DNA from: Heterobilharzia americana
Lineage: Eukaryota > Platyhelminthes > Trematoda > Strigeidida > Schistosomatidae
Length of the DNA: 64,000 nt
Direction: 5' to 3'
Assembly (NCBI GenBank): GCA_944470555.2
Contig: OX104130.1
Location: 45,727,491 to 45,791,490, forward strand
Shown here: in pieces, positions 26,041 through 37,300 of the stretch
Layout: the number at the start of each line of letters is the position of its first letter
Numbering within the stretch: position 1 is the first letter of the stretch
Position numbers and translations under genes: made by a program
The notes under the pieces: generated by a model
Told to the model about the DNA's origin: nothing
Databases searched by the model: none
The model's input: only the letters and a program-made list of their open reading frames with translations

Positions 26041-26083
26041 TTCTCTGAAGAAGCGACTTCCACGAAGTCACGAAACGTCAGAA
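26041..26083 (+). ncRNA. Hammerhead-like motif with minimal helix III
   Basis: Helix I would be TTCT (26041-26044) with AGAA (26080-26083). The core is CTGAAGA (26045-26051). A hairpin GACTTC-CAC-GAAGTC forms helix II. GAAAC (26072-26076) is followed directly by GTC, leaving a two-base-pair helix III and a predicted cleavage base at C26079. Minimal helix III is typical of hammerheads in Penelope-like and related retroelements. An extra A follows the CUGANGA box and one helix II pair is mismatched, so activity is doubtful. I see no Penelope coding sequence nearby. Confidence 0.45.
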
Positions 26084-26266
26084 CTTATTTTCTTACTTCA
26101 GTGGAATTTACAAAAATTAAATTTTATTTACAGTGAATTTACCCAATGTTTAACTTATTCAACTCTATCAGATCAACTTTCGACCCTGAAGTTTATAAAA
26201 TCACTACGTAAAATACTTCAATGAATAAACGATTAACGAAGAGAAAACATATTTTTGTGTATGTGT

Positions 26267-26297
<31 letters not shown>

Positions 26298-26298
26298 A
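26267..26298. repeat. TA microsatellite
   Basis: Alternating TA for about 32 bp with one TTT interruption. Confidence 0.9.
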
Positions 26299-28156
26299 CG
26301 ACGATCCTTTAACACAAGTCAGACAACGATAATCGGCATCCGCATCGGTGAGACAAGGAAAGGTTAGTGATTTTGCTAACTTTCTTTGCATAAAAGCTTC
26401 TGGCATCATTATTTTAATGGTGACGGTTAAGTGTACCGAAAATCACTGAAGTGACCGAAATTTTATTCGTTACATAGCCGATGATGATCAGATAAGCTTG
26501 TACGCTCGTAACAGTCTTTCATTTGCTTCTCACCAGTCGGTCTTGTAGATAGTGGTTAGTAAAGTCTCACCAGTAGATTTGACTGCGTTTATTCACGAAA
26601 TACTCTTTTTTTTAATTGGAATAAAGAGCTTAAAAGTGTTAATTTTGTTGCCAAAAGCTGTAACTTTGAGTTATCCAAAATCTTGTACAGTCCTTCACTT
26701 CTACTTTCGAAGAGAAGTGGGATCACTATTTTGGTTCAGGATGCGTCACTATCCCCTTTTTGGATAAACATTTTATTCTTTTTGCAGCTTTTAAATGATA
26801 TTTACAATGTGGTTAATAGAATGTAAGAAAATCAGATTCTTTTTTGACTCCTTTTCGAACTCATTCCTGATAACCTTGGTTAGCCTCATGAATATGCTCA
26901 CAGGAAGTGGAAAATTGGCGTTGGATGGATGTGTTGAGTTGAACTGGCTTTACCAAAGTAAATATTGTTACTTATGACTAATCGATCAACTTAAGATTTC
27001 CCGGAAATTCCTGTAAACTGTACCAAATCTAAAGAATCCTAAGAAAATTCCGAATCACACCTTTTCGAAAAGAAGACGAACACTATTTGAAAAAGTTTAG
27101 TTCGAGTACAAGATAGAATATTTTGTAATTCTAGAGGTGAAATATATATGTGTTAGATTATGTTGACTGTGATATGCGTTATACCAGGTAATCAACTGGC
27201 GACACTATCATTTACACTGAAGAGCACACTGTCTTGAGGAAACATCCTCCAAAGAACCCTGTAGATCAACAATAGTGGTCGTTTCTCTTCGACATTTAGA
27301 ACAAAGATTAATAGAAAAAAAAACACATTTTCATAAATTAAAAAGAAGAGGTTAGATTCCTTATGCTAAGTTCCAATCCAGTTGAGTAGAAAGGACTTAG
27401 GTGCTCAACTAACTTGCAAAATATATACGGAAAAATATGCCTTTCATGTCATCAAATTTCCAGCATGTCTACAATATTTGTGCACACACAAACACAAAGT
27501 AGTTTTTTTTCATGCACGTTTTCTCTGGCTCATTGACAGACAATGAAGTATGCAAACTCATGATTGGCAACCGTTTACGCCGTCGCTTTGGTTTCACCGA
27601 ATAATATTTAATTGTAATGGCGATTTATTCCGTTTTATTTTTTGTACATGTCCGACAGTTAAATCTAATCTGTTAGATTTACCATCGATTTTCTGAATAG
27701 CTGATTTCCACAGGACCGTTAAACACAAGAAACATACGTTTTTACTTCAATCCGATTACATAAGTGTACTTTTTACCCTCGGTGACTATTTCTACCAACA
27801 CATAGCTCTACATCTTTGTTTCTACGAATGTCTCGCTTGATAACTGTATGAGAATTCTGATGTTTCTTCTGTAACCATCAAAACATCTTTGCTCTGTTAG
27901 CAGGAGTAATGTTATAAGAATTTGTTTTGCTGTCAAATGGCACCAGATGCATCTATCAAACGATGAGTATGAACAGAATTCCGCTGGTTAAGTTCACCCC
28001 GTGATGACAAAGATGGATGGACAGGCATGTTATTCAAAACATTGCGGTGATGTGAAAAAGTTCGGTATCTCTATTTAAAAATGGTTATTACATCCTGTTT
28101 TTATCATTTTAACTATCCGAAATAGCCGTAGTTTGGCAGATTAGTATTTATACTAA
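26299..28156. other. No supported gene
   Basis: Open frames at 26552-26767 and 26795-26977 lack domains. A 35-bp segment at about 26788-26822 has a fair acceptor (CTTTTTGCAG) and donor (GTAAGA) and could be a micro-exon, but I cannot connect it to a neighbour with confidence. Confidence 0.35.
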
Positions 28157-28292
28157 GTGATGGTTGAAGGTGAAATAAAAATTTGGACCGTGGCAGGATT
28201 CGAACCAGCGATCACCGGGTTTTTGTTCGTAGCTCTGCCAACTGAGCTACGAGCTCTGACTTCTGACTAGATTTTCGTTTCACTTCAATCAC
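28157..28292 (-). mobile_element. tRNA-like repeat unit with inverted ends (left arm of a foldback pair)
   Basis: Read on the minus strand, the unit holds a clear tRNA-like D arm and A box (TAGCTCAGTTGG, around 28240-28251) and a B box (GGTTCGAATCC, around 28197-28207). The acceptor and anticodon stems do not pair, so it is not a functional tRNA gene. The ends are inverted versions of each other: GTGATGGTTGAAGGTGAAAT at 28157-28176 and, reversed, GTGATTGAAGTGAAAC at 28277-28292. It is about 136 bp long and is matched by an inverted partner at 28505-28641. It could be a SINE or a pol III-promoter-bearing MITE. Confidence 0.6.
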
Positions 28293-28504
28293 TAAAGGTT
28301 TGGCCTAACTACCACGTGAATTCCTTATGCGTTAATACCGCTTGATCGTATTCACACTGGCTGCTTAGTTAGGATTTCTCATTCCAATCCAAATCAAGCT
28401 GAATTAGCCAGAGGAAGCATCTTACTGATTGCCATTTTGACTATCTATCCGTTGTTTGACAGTAACGCGTCACAAATTCATATGGTAGTCAAGCAAAACC
28501 CTTA

Positions 28505-28641
28505 GTGATTGAAGTGAAATAAATTATGGTAGGCAGTTGAACCTCGTAGCTCAGTTGGTAGAGCATCGGGTCAGGAAACATGGTGGCCACTGGTTACAAT
28601 CCGACCGCGGTCCATATTTTCGTTTTACCTTCAGTCATCAC
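28505..28641 (+). mobile_element. tRNA-like repeat unit with inverted ends (right arm of a foldback pair)
   Basis: Same family as 28157-28292 but on the plus strand. It has an A box in TAGCTCAGTTGGTAGAGC (28546-28563) and a degenerate B box in GGTTACAATCC near 28593. Its ends are GTGATTGAAGTGAAAT (28505-28520) and, reversed, GTGATGACTGAAGGTAAAAC (28622-28641). Beyond the unit, about 30 bp on the inner side (28475-28504) also match the other arm inverted (28293-28322). The full structure is therefore two arms of about 166 bp around a 152-bp spacer. Confidence 0.6.
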
Positions 28642-31600
28642 CGTTATAAATCCTGTTTCTACTTTTAATTGGTTACGGTGATATTAACATATACCATTAT
28701 AAAGTGTTTATTCAGACTAAGTTTAAAACTTGCTGACATTAGTTATTATTGAGTTCAGAATGTGCAGTATTTCCCACATAAAACTGTTGCACGAAAGACC
28801 CAAAATACCGAATGAAGACAGTTCATATTAATGTGGAAACCATAGGAACAGGAGTCTTATTTATAAATAATATTGCTAGTTACGGTTCTTGTCCAACTTT
28901 CAAGAAGAACAATGAGAAATGAGTTTGTTAACGGGTTTCTGTCAAGCTTTCTAATTTTCGGTGCGTTTGCAACTCCCTAGTCCATGAAGTTAAGTTTGAA
29001 ACCGCATCACTTAGTCAAAAATTGCCCTACTTGCTGAGGTTTGTGCAACTAGATAATACCATTTCCCTCATACAAGAGCTATAGTTTTTCGAAACTGGCA
29101 AGAATCTTCATACGATGTCTTAGTACCAAGACTCAACCTATATTTTTACCAGTTTTTATCTCGACAACTGAATGCTTTCATTTTAGAAAATGTGATTTTT
29201 GACTTGAAATAACCTTGAGGAAGCATCAAGAAGACTCACTTTTTGCGAAGTTTCAAGTTTTCAATAAAATAACACCTCTCGATTACCGGTATCTAGTTTG
29301 ATTAGAAGTATGCAAGTCTGAAACGAAGAGTGCTCTTCGAATGAAACTGACGATATTCAGTAAAGAAAATAGTTTAAGGAATACATTTTGCTGTACCAAA
29401 TAACACCATTTGTTTCTTAATTTTCATTCACAACCACAGATAGAATTAAAATCAACGTAATCCCGTAGTATAGTGATTAGTCTTCTTCATCATTTTGCTC
29501 ACTGATTGAAAATAAAACTTCACTGAACTCAGAAATAAGGCGTGAACTGGAAGTTCAATTCACAGTTGACTTCCTATCTTTTTAGTTGTACAGTAGCAAA
29601 AACAGATACGGAAATCTATATCCAACCTTTATAGTGAAAACACCTTGAGTTCACTGATCGTCTTCAATACTATACAAAAATAAAATAGGAAGGAGTTCTA
29701 TTTGTTTCGACAAGCTGATGATGAAGAATAGAAATATTGCATTTGTGTGTGTATCTGAGAAAAAAAGAACAGCGAAAGCTTTCTACGATGGATTTAGTAG
29801 CGGTTGTTTAAATACTTCCGTGCTAGTCTAAGGGAAACATTATTTCCGTTTAAAAACGATGCACCAGTTATGCTCATCTGGATCGATAATACTTGAGAGC
29901 CTTATGCTCGCATCCCCAAATCTCCACAATTTTCTGAGTAACAGCAAAACTAGTAGTGGCAGAAATGAATATGCTTTGGCAGAACGTTTAAGCAGACAGG
30001 CAGGTAAGCAGGAATGCTAGAGAATAACCCGGCAGATTAATGACATCAGTAGGCAATAAACTATTCATTCCTCTCTTCATTAAGTTTTTTTAACACTACT
30101 ACTTGCACTGATACAAAAGAAGGCAACATTAAAAATTAACAAGTTTCCTATTTACTTTGTTTTTATTATAGTAAAAGCAGTTTGTGTCTAACAAACAGTC
30201 AGGATTTCATTTGTTTCATTGTGTGTGTGTCATCGAAGCCTAGTTTTCAGTACATAACTTGCTAGATAATTATCGACACTGCCTTTTAAACAGGAATCAC
30301 TCCATTAAAAGGTACAAGTGGTTGATAAAGCATGAGAAACGAAGTGTTTTCCTTAATAAATTGCTTAGAAAAAGTAACAAATGTGAAGTTTTAACGGTTT
30401 ATCAGAATCTTTAAATTTTATTTTCGTTACATCGATTTCTATGTGAAAGCCCAAAATACCAACTATAATATACTGTTACGATCAAAGTAGTCCATCTCCA
30501 TAATAATATTAGAGTCCATATCTGAATAAACTATTGCTCTTTGTAGGATGTATCCGGGTTACAATAATAAATTTTCAAAAAGAACTTGAGCATTCATTAA
30601 ACACCTCTCAGCTACAAAAGTTTAAATGCTTTGTTTTGAATATTTGTCAACTTAAATAAAGAAACATGAAATGAGCTTTGAGATGATACTTCAGTTGCGT
30701 TGGTTACATCAAGTAAATTCACCTAAAAAGAGAGGCTCTCATTTAACATATATCTGAAGTTTCTTCAGACAAAAGCCGAAAAAGTTTTGAGCGGCTAAAC
30801 AAACAAACCAGACTAAATTGTAAGTATGTAATGCATATGGAATACGCTTTCTGGTACTGATTACTAGTAATGAGGTTTAAATATGACAGAAAGAATTTTG
30901 AGGCAGTTGTATGTATCACACTGAATCTTTCATTTCAGCCACTGTAGATCAAACAAGGTATTCTATCCAAAGATATGAATGACGTAAATAATTCTTGAAT
31001 AGTTTAATTAGAATTTTTTGTGCACCAATTATAACCAATTCTTTTAACGTCTTACGTTCACACCACTACTAAAATCGTTAGTATTGAACTGACTTTGTTC
31101 TCATATAAGAAGCTGTCCCTTTACTATTATTCATCCAAAAAATCACGAACACGCAGTTAAGGATTCAAATTTTTCTCAGCCAAAAACAGGACTAAGAATT
31201 AGTGACTTCATTTCGCATCAAACTTAGATAATCTCCTATTGGAATTTTCTATCTCAATTTTGGTGTCGATATGAGAAATAGGACTTGTTGGCCTCCTTAA
31301 GCAATATCATCTGATCTAAAGAAAATACGACTTGGTGTAATTGGCTGTAAACATACAGCTCTCCGTTCAACACTTTGTTATAATAGAAAACACTTTGTAG
31401 TTAGCAGTTTGATTAAAACTTATGTACCACTTCTTTCCCTTATTAGATCCAGGCCAATGTTGAACACTAGTGAGTTTGCTAAACGCTGAAAATTCATGCT
31501 GTTTTATATGTGAGTCAAAAGGCTACTGCCCATAATCCACATATAAATTTTGGTCATTCATAACAGAAATTAAGGCGGATTCGGTATAACTTGAAAATGC

Positions 31601-32074
31601 AGAACATCGCATGTAACTGCCCTACAAATTAGTTGTGTGAAGCAACTGTTCAGTAATTGGAACTTATGAATCCATCTGTTAAGTTATAAATATAAGAGTT
31701 CAATACATTTTCGGTAAAATATTCGTAGAGTATTGGATTAAGTGACCTATACGAGGTTGTATGGTAGTTTTTACGGAATACATATTTTAATAATTCCACC
31801 AAAGTGGGCACCTACATTTACTTTATACGCAACCCTTTAATCTAGGCAGGTATGCTTGTTTGCGAACGAAATTGTTTAGATCCTTTTAAGGATACGCACC
31901 CACCCAAACATGGTGTATTGAAACATATTTTTTCTGACAATCTAAATAATCAATCGTGATAATTATAATTATAGTAATTATCAACAATAACCTAAAGGGA
32001 TTTCACTGAAGACTCTGCTGTCCTGCTGAGTAATTTGTTTGATTTTTCATTGTGCACTTAACAATATTTAATGA
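28642..32074. other. No recognisable feature
   Basis: AT-rich DNA. No supported exon, repeat or RNA. Confidence 0.45.
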
Positions 32075-32341
32075 TCAGTAAGTATTAAATAGTACTTGCT
32101 GCTTGTAGTTTATTTTTGGAAGAGTCATTCGGTTCATTCCATCAGCGATGCAGTCTTCGTTTGCAGGAGTAGTGTCGTTTAAATTGATGGTGATGTTAGG
32201 TGAAGTGAAAACTTGTGTCGTGGAATGATTGGCACCACCGGCCTTAAATTTCCTCACCCTGTGCCCTATCAGCTGTATTATAAGATCCGGCTGAGAAACT
32301 GACCCTAACAGTAACATGATGTGTGATTTTCCGTTCATTGT
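32075..32341 (-). CDS. Unidentified open frame with coding-like composition
   Basis: An 88-codon frame starts at ATG 32341 and ends in TGA at 32075. Its base composition is more balanced than the flanks, and residue usage is not that of random AT-rich frames: GHRVRKFKAGG, then an Asn/Thr-rich stretch with potential N-glycosylation sites (NHST, NITI, NDTT). No domain is recognised. A splice acceptor-like site lies inside (TTTCTCAG about 60 bp into the frame), followed by a donor-like GTGAGG. It might therefore be a host exon, a single-exon gene or part of an old transposon. Confidence 0.25.
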   Translation of the reverse strand, partial: TMNGKSHIMLLLGSVSQPDLIIQLIGHRVRKFKAGGANHSTTQVFTSPNITINLNDTTPANEDCIADGMNRMTLPKINYKQQVLFNTY

Positions 32342-32349
32342 CATCACAT

Positions 32350-33999
32350 TATCTGCTCAGTCAGAAATTCAGAGACAGATCCAAATCAATGTATATAGGA
32401 AGGATAAATTGTTTTAATCCTGTACATATTATCTGTGATAACCATGTTATAGCAGATCAATATTATTTACACAAAGAGTGATGACTGAAAATATTTTATT
32501 GATGAAGGGAAAATTGGCTACATCTGATCAGGAAAAGTTGTAAATTTAGCGAAATAATCAGGCCGCTTGAAGCCTAATGTTTTTAAATCTGATGGATTAG
32601 AACTTAACTGTAATATTTGTAGAGTAGTGACAATATCCAAGGAGGTGAGCAAACCACTTTTTACTCAGTATGACTGGTAAAGTTTTACTTTACAAGCTAC
32701 CGTCATCGGATATGAGGTGAACACTCGTAAGCACGTATATCCTACACAGATATTTTTAAGGAAGCATCGGTTGAAGTGTCAGCTGCTAATACTCTCCTCA
32801 TAAAATTTACTAACTGAACACCTTTTCCTTCACGACGAGAAAGGTATTTAATTGATCGAAACAATGGAACACTTTGCTACGTAGCCTTTATCATAGCATT
32901 TTACTTCGTTAAGCCATTAGACTCCTTCAATATATTCTTGGAAAAGAATTGTTTTATCTTATCACAGCAATTTTGTATCATGTAAAAGAAGGCGTAGTTA
33001 CTCAGTAGTCCTATTTTTCTGTCTCAATATGCACTGAGTGAGCATGATGCCAACTTCCAAAATGTGATACTTTCCAGTTAAAAGATAGGCTACTAAATGT
33101 GTTCGTCATTTTGTTACAGAATAAAATAAAATAAATTTTTTCTCAGGCAAAGAAAGTAATTCAGTTAAAAAACAACGTTATCCAATAAAAGCAGGAGAAT
33201 ACAAATTTTGTTCTGACTATTTCTCCCCAGCAAACTTTATGAATAGACTTTTAACCAAAAAGGATTTTGAACGGTCTTCAATAGTAATAAAATTTTATTT
33301 TGGTAGCAGTTACTGTCAGCTGAAGATGGCAGCAAGTAAACTTTCAATTTTGAACAAATAGATCTCAGTCTGTCCAATCTAAGCCCAACTTGCTAGTTGT
33401 AAGAATTCAAAATCACTGGCTTCACCCTTAAAATGCGGGAATCTGAACAGAGGTGTATAGTATATGAAAAGAATTTCTTAAATTCTACTCTATTTCATAC
33501 GTTTAATATGGGTTTATTTTTTGGCTAATACTACTTTTAAAACATGATATAGTAGAGGAAGTTATATTTTTGGTAATAATTATAGAATATCTATAAGTTG
33601 TAAGTATAATGTTTGAAGAATGAAAGTACTTGAGGATTATTAGTGAGAAAGTAATTAGTTCTATCATCAGCTGACATAAATTAGTATTATGGAGAGCAAA
33701 TCTTTTGCAAACAAAAGTGTACACTATATTCTAAGCAACCTAACGTTTTGTAAACCATCGTCCTCCAGATTCATTTTTGACCACAGTTGTTAAAGTTTTA
33801 CTTGAGACACAACGTTTAGTTACAGAAACATGAGTAGCATCTATATTTAAACCTGATCACTTAGAGGTTTACTGATCTAATCAAGTTAAGTCTAATCCTG
33901 GTCACTTTTTCGTTATATGGTAACTGTCAACAACTTTGCAGTGTGCTTCGAATAGAAATTATTCACGCAGCTCCAAAAGATTTACCTTTACACCCTAAA
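32350..33999. other. No recognisable feature
   Basis: AT-rich spacer with only short chance frames. Confidence 0.4.
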
Positions 34000-34345
34000 G
34001 TTACATTGAACGTCCTCAAGTGTTGTCAGAATATATGAGTAGAGTGTGTTAGTTGATTGGAGGCGATCGGCTGGAAGTCCTGCACCTAGGTTTCGTGATT
34101 GTTGGCACTTATCGGAAAGGCGTTTTGGCAACCTCGACGGAGCTGACGTCCCGCCTGAGATCCGGACCCACGTCACCCACTGCGTAGTCAGCGACTTCAC
34201 CACTGAGCTATTTGTGAAGTGATTCACCTCCTGGTCGACAGAATTTGGTCTGCACTCAGGACTAGACAACATGAAATTGGTTGCACTCCCGTGACCAATC
34301 AATACGAGTAGATTGTAAGTTTGTTTTACTCGAATATACATGTTC
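34000..34345 (-). mobile_element. tRNA-derived SINE (minus strand), boundaries approximate
   Basis: This GC-richer island in AT-rich DNA has, on the minus strand, an A box TAGCTCAGTGG (34200-34210) and, about 35-45 bp downstream, a B-box-like GGTCCGGATCTC (34157-34168). The tRNA-like head is preceded by about 130 bp and followed by about 150 bp of unrelated sequence. It differs from the 14.4-kb SINE, with no hammerhead core visible, and from the 28-kb units. I cannot name the family and see no definite target duplication. Confidence 0.5.
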
Positions 34346-37300
34346 AATGCATCTAGCCAAATATGTTATTTACTGGGTTCATTATAGATTACTTCCAAAG
34401 AAGAATCATGGTTGCAAGCCTAGTGAATATTCCGCACAAATTAAATCTCAGGAATAACTTGAAAGACTAGTGTTCAAAGTGTTATGTGTTCATATTTTAT
34501 TGGTAACTATCTTATGCTACGATTAACGAAAGAATAAAGCAGAAAATGAAATACAATCTATTACCGACTTATGGATAATCTCTTTTAACTCAGTCGACTT
34601 TGAATCTGTTAAGCAATGCAATTCACTCGATAAGCATATCATCTGAATTTATTCATTACTGACATTTTTAATTATGAGATACTTCTACACTTGAATATAC
34701 TTTAACTAGTCAAAATGACACAGTTTATCTAAGTTAGGGAGTTCCAGTGACTTGATTGGAAATAATACTTAAGTTATTCTTAGCGCATAAATAATCTTTC
34801 TGATTGCAAATGTTGAACTGAACATTTATAACCTCCTGAGTGGTTTTTCCTAACAGGAATTTCCTGTGCATTAGAAAGGAGAGTTTACTCATTTCGTTCT
34901 TACAACAGTTCAACGTAATCAACTTAACTTAATCCAGTTGTGAGTGAAGTGGCCAAAGTGTAAACGCTCAGGTACGTGGCTAGACTCTACCACACCAGAT
35001 AACATTAGAAGCCTATAAATTGACATAGTGAAATTATTTACACCTCAAACTTTATGAAATTGTGATGATATGAAAACTTCAGATTAGCTTTCTAACAGTT
35101 AAGTGAGAAAAAACAGATTTACCGAGCATTATTGATTTCATCAACGGGCATTCATTCCAAGCGGAATTGACTTCTGCCCGGGCTTCAAGGGTAGGACATA
35201 TGTTTTGTTTTTTAATACCTACTCTGTGCAGCCATAAGTCTGATGGTGCAGTGCTACAATTATAACTAAATTTGATTATAGAAACCACTAAATTTCAGTT
35301 TTTATAGTTAATCGATACCTCTCAATCTTATTTTTATATTCACAACCGATGTCATTTCTTGACATATAATGTTAAAGGTTGTGGTTGTATGAAAGTATTT
35401 TGTTTATTTCAAAAGGTTATAGTAAAACTGCAGTACTAGACACTTCGCTTACTAACCTACACATAAGTTATTATCATACAGCTTTCTGAAGTCGAGTTTT
35501 CGAAGGAAGTAGATGCATTTCCAGTGGTCAACTTCATTTAAACTGGTCGGAACATGCTTGTTCTTAATACAAAACTAAGCACAGAAGAAATGACTGCAGA
35601 AAAGTCATGGTGTTTTAAAGGTATCCAGGGCAGTGCTGAACCACATTTATGGATTTCCGAATAAATTGTTTAGAAAGACAAACACTATTTTGACGCGATT
35701 CGCGAGTTCTACGCGGAGGGATCCCCATGAAGTTTGGTCATGAGGTGATCCGAGACCTATCACATGATGATTAAGTGGTATTGTCTTTAACTGAGAAATC
35801 CAATCTTGGCAGTTCAGGTTTCATCGATATTGTGTATACAACAACTTTATTTCATGAATTTTTAATAAGTTTTCTCAAATATCCAGCGTTTATTTATCGA
35901 AAAATATTACATTTTCGCCATGAGCAAACATGCATATTTTCAGCCTTTTCATTGATTCAACTGTAGTGAACAAGAAGAACCGCTTCTAATGGCATGAAAA
36001 AAGTTTAGAGTTAGATAATTTCATTGTTGTTACTGTTCAGCTGCTTAACGCTAATCAGCTTCCAATCAAACATTATTCCTTATGTGAATTGACTAAACTC
36101 TTGTTCCATTCGATATATCTATTCTTACAAAGAAATTCATGTTCACGTAATGGTTGTATTGCTGAATTCTCTTCCGGTTCCGTTTTGACTTATTCCGTAC
36201 AGTCAGCAGATTGTTTCTTTCCCAGCTATCTTTTTCGTTTCACTATACAAAGAATTTTTGTCCGTGTATTTGTCATATTTTTCATTTTATTTTGTTTCTG
36301 CCTGAAGTTTCATTTTTGGCTTTTTTGAATTCATTTTTCTTAACACTATTAGTGGTAGACTGATACATATCATAGTGAAACATGAAAATGTTTTGGATAG
36401 AATTCTTAACTTATTTTTGAAAAACAACGGCAGTCAAAATCGCAGACACATGTGGCTAGAGTAGTGAATGGTTGGATGAGTGTCAGACTTGATATTGGCT
36501 GGTGAACGCATATTATATCACACTTAAAGATGCAGGGTTTCGAATGAACTGGGAAAAATATTCTTCTGAGTAGATATCACTTTTCTGAATAAGTAAACAC
36601 GAGATTATCTTGTGTCACAGTTTTTAGTTTCCTGTGGGTCCTTTGTAGATGCCGGAATAATGTCGATAATTATGATTGACATTAGTTTCTGTTTCATTGA
36701 AATAAAATCAGAGTAGGATGAAACCATATCAATTTACCCAATTTTTTCATTGGACAAATTTGATTGCAGTTAGAAGAATTTACTGATTTCAAAACGGTGC
36801 TCATCATGGACTAACATTATTTGGAGTACACTAAAAATTTTAGAGCCCTGTTTTGTCCTAGTGTGGGACTCCAGCAGTGTTTACCCATGACTCTTAATAA
36901 TACTTTCGACTTTTCTTTTTCCTGGTGAGATTTTCTGAGATAGCTGTGGTTTGAGAAACTGTTATTACTGATACTGAATAGTGTTTGAAGGAAAGTATAG
37001 GTCGCAGCATGACTCAAAACAGCCGCCTTCGTATCACGATTAAGAGATAAAGCCTATGCCCACATCCTAAGTTCACTACCTTGCTTTATCTTCCGTTCAC
37101 CTGAAGCAAAAATATCAAATCAGTTGGTTTACTTTGTTTCTTGATATGGACTAAGACAGAGGTTAACCGAATAGTATAACAAATACTGAGCACTCAGTAG
37201 AGGGTTAACATTAAATATGGTTCGTATTTGTGCAAGTCGCAGCGTGTTTAAAATGAAGTAATTTCAACCTTTCACATGGAAGTCTTATCCGAGCTCTCTC

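Noticed and set aside
28185..28265. Functional tRNA gene on the minus strand (and 28536-28612 on the plus strand)
   Set aside because: The D arm and T loop are tRNA-like, but the acceptor and anticodon stems do not pair, and both copies sit inside repeat units with inverted ends.
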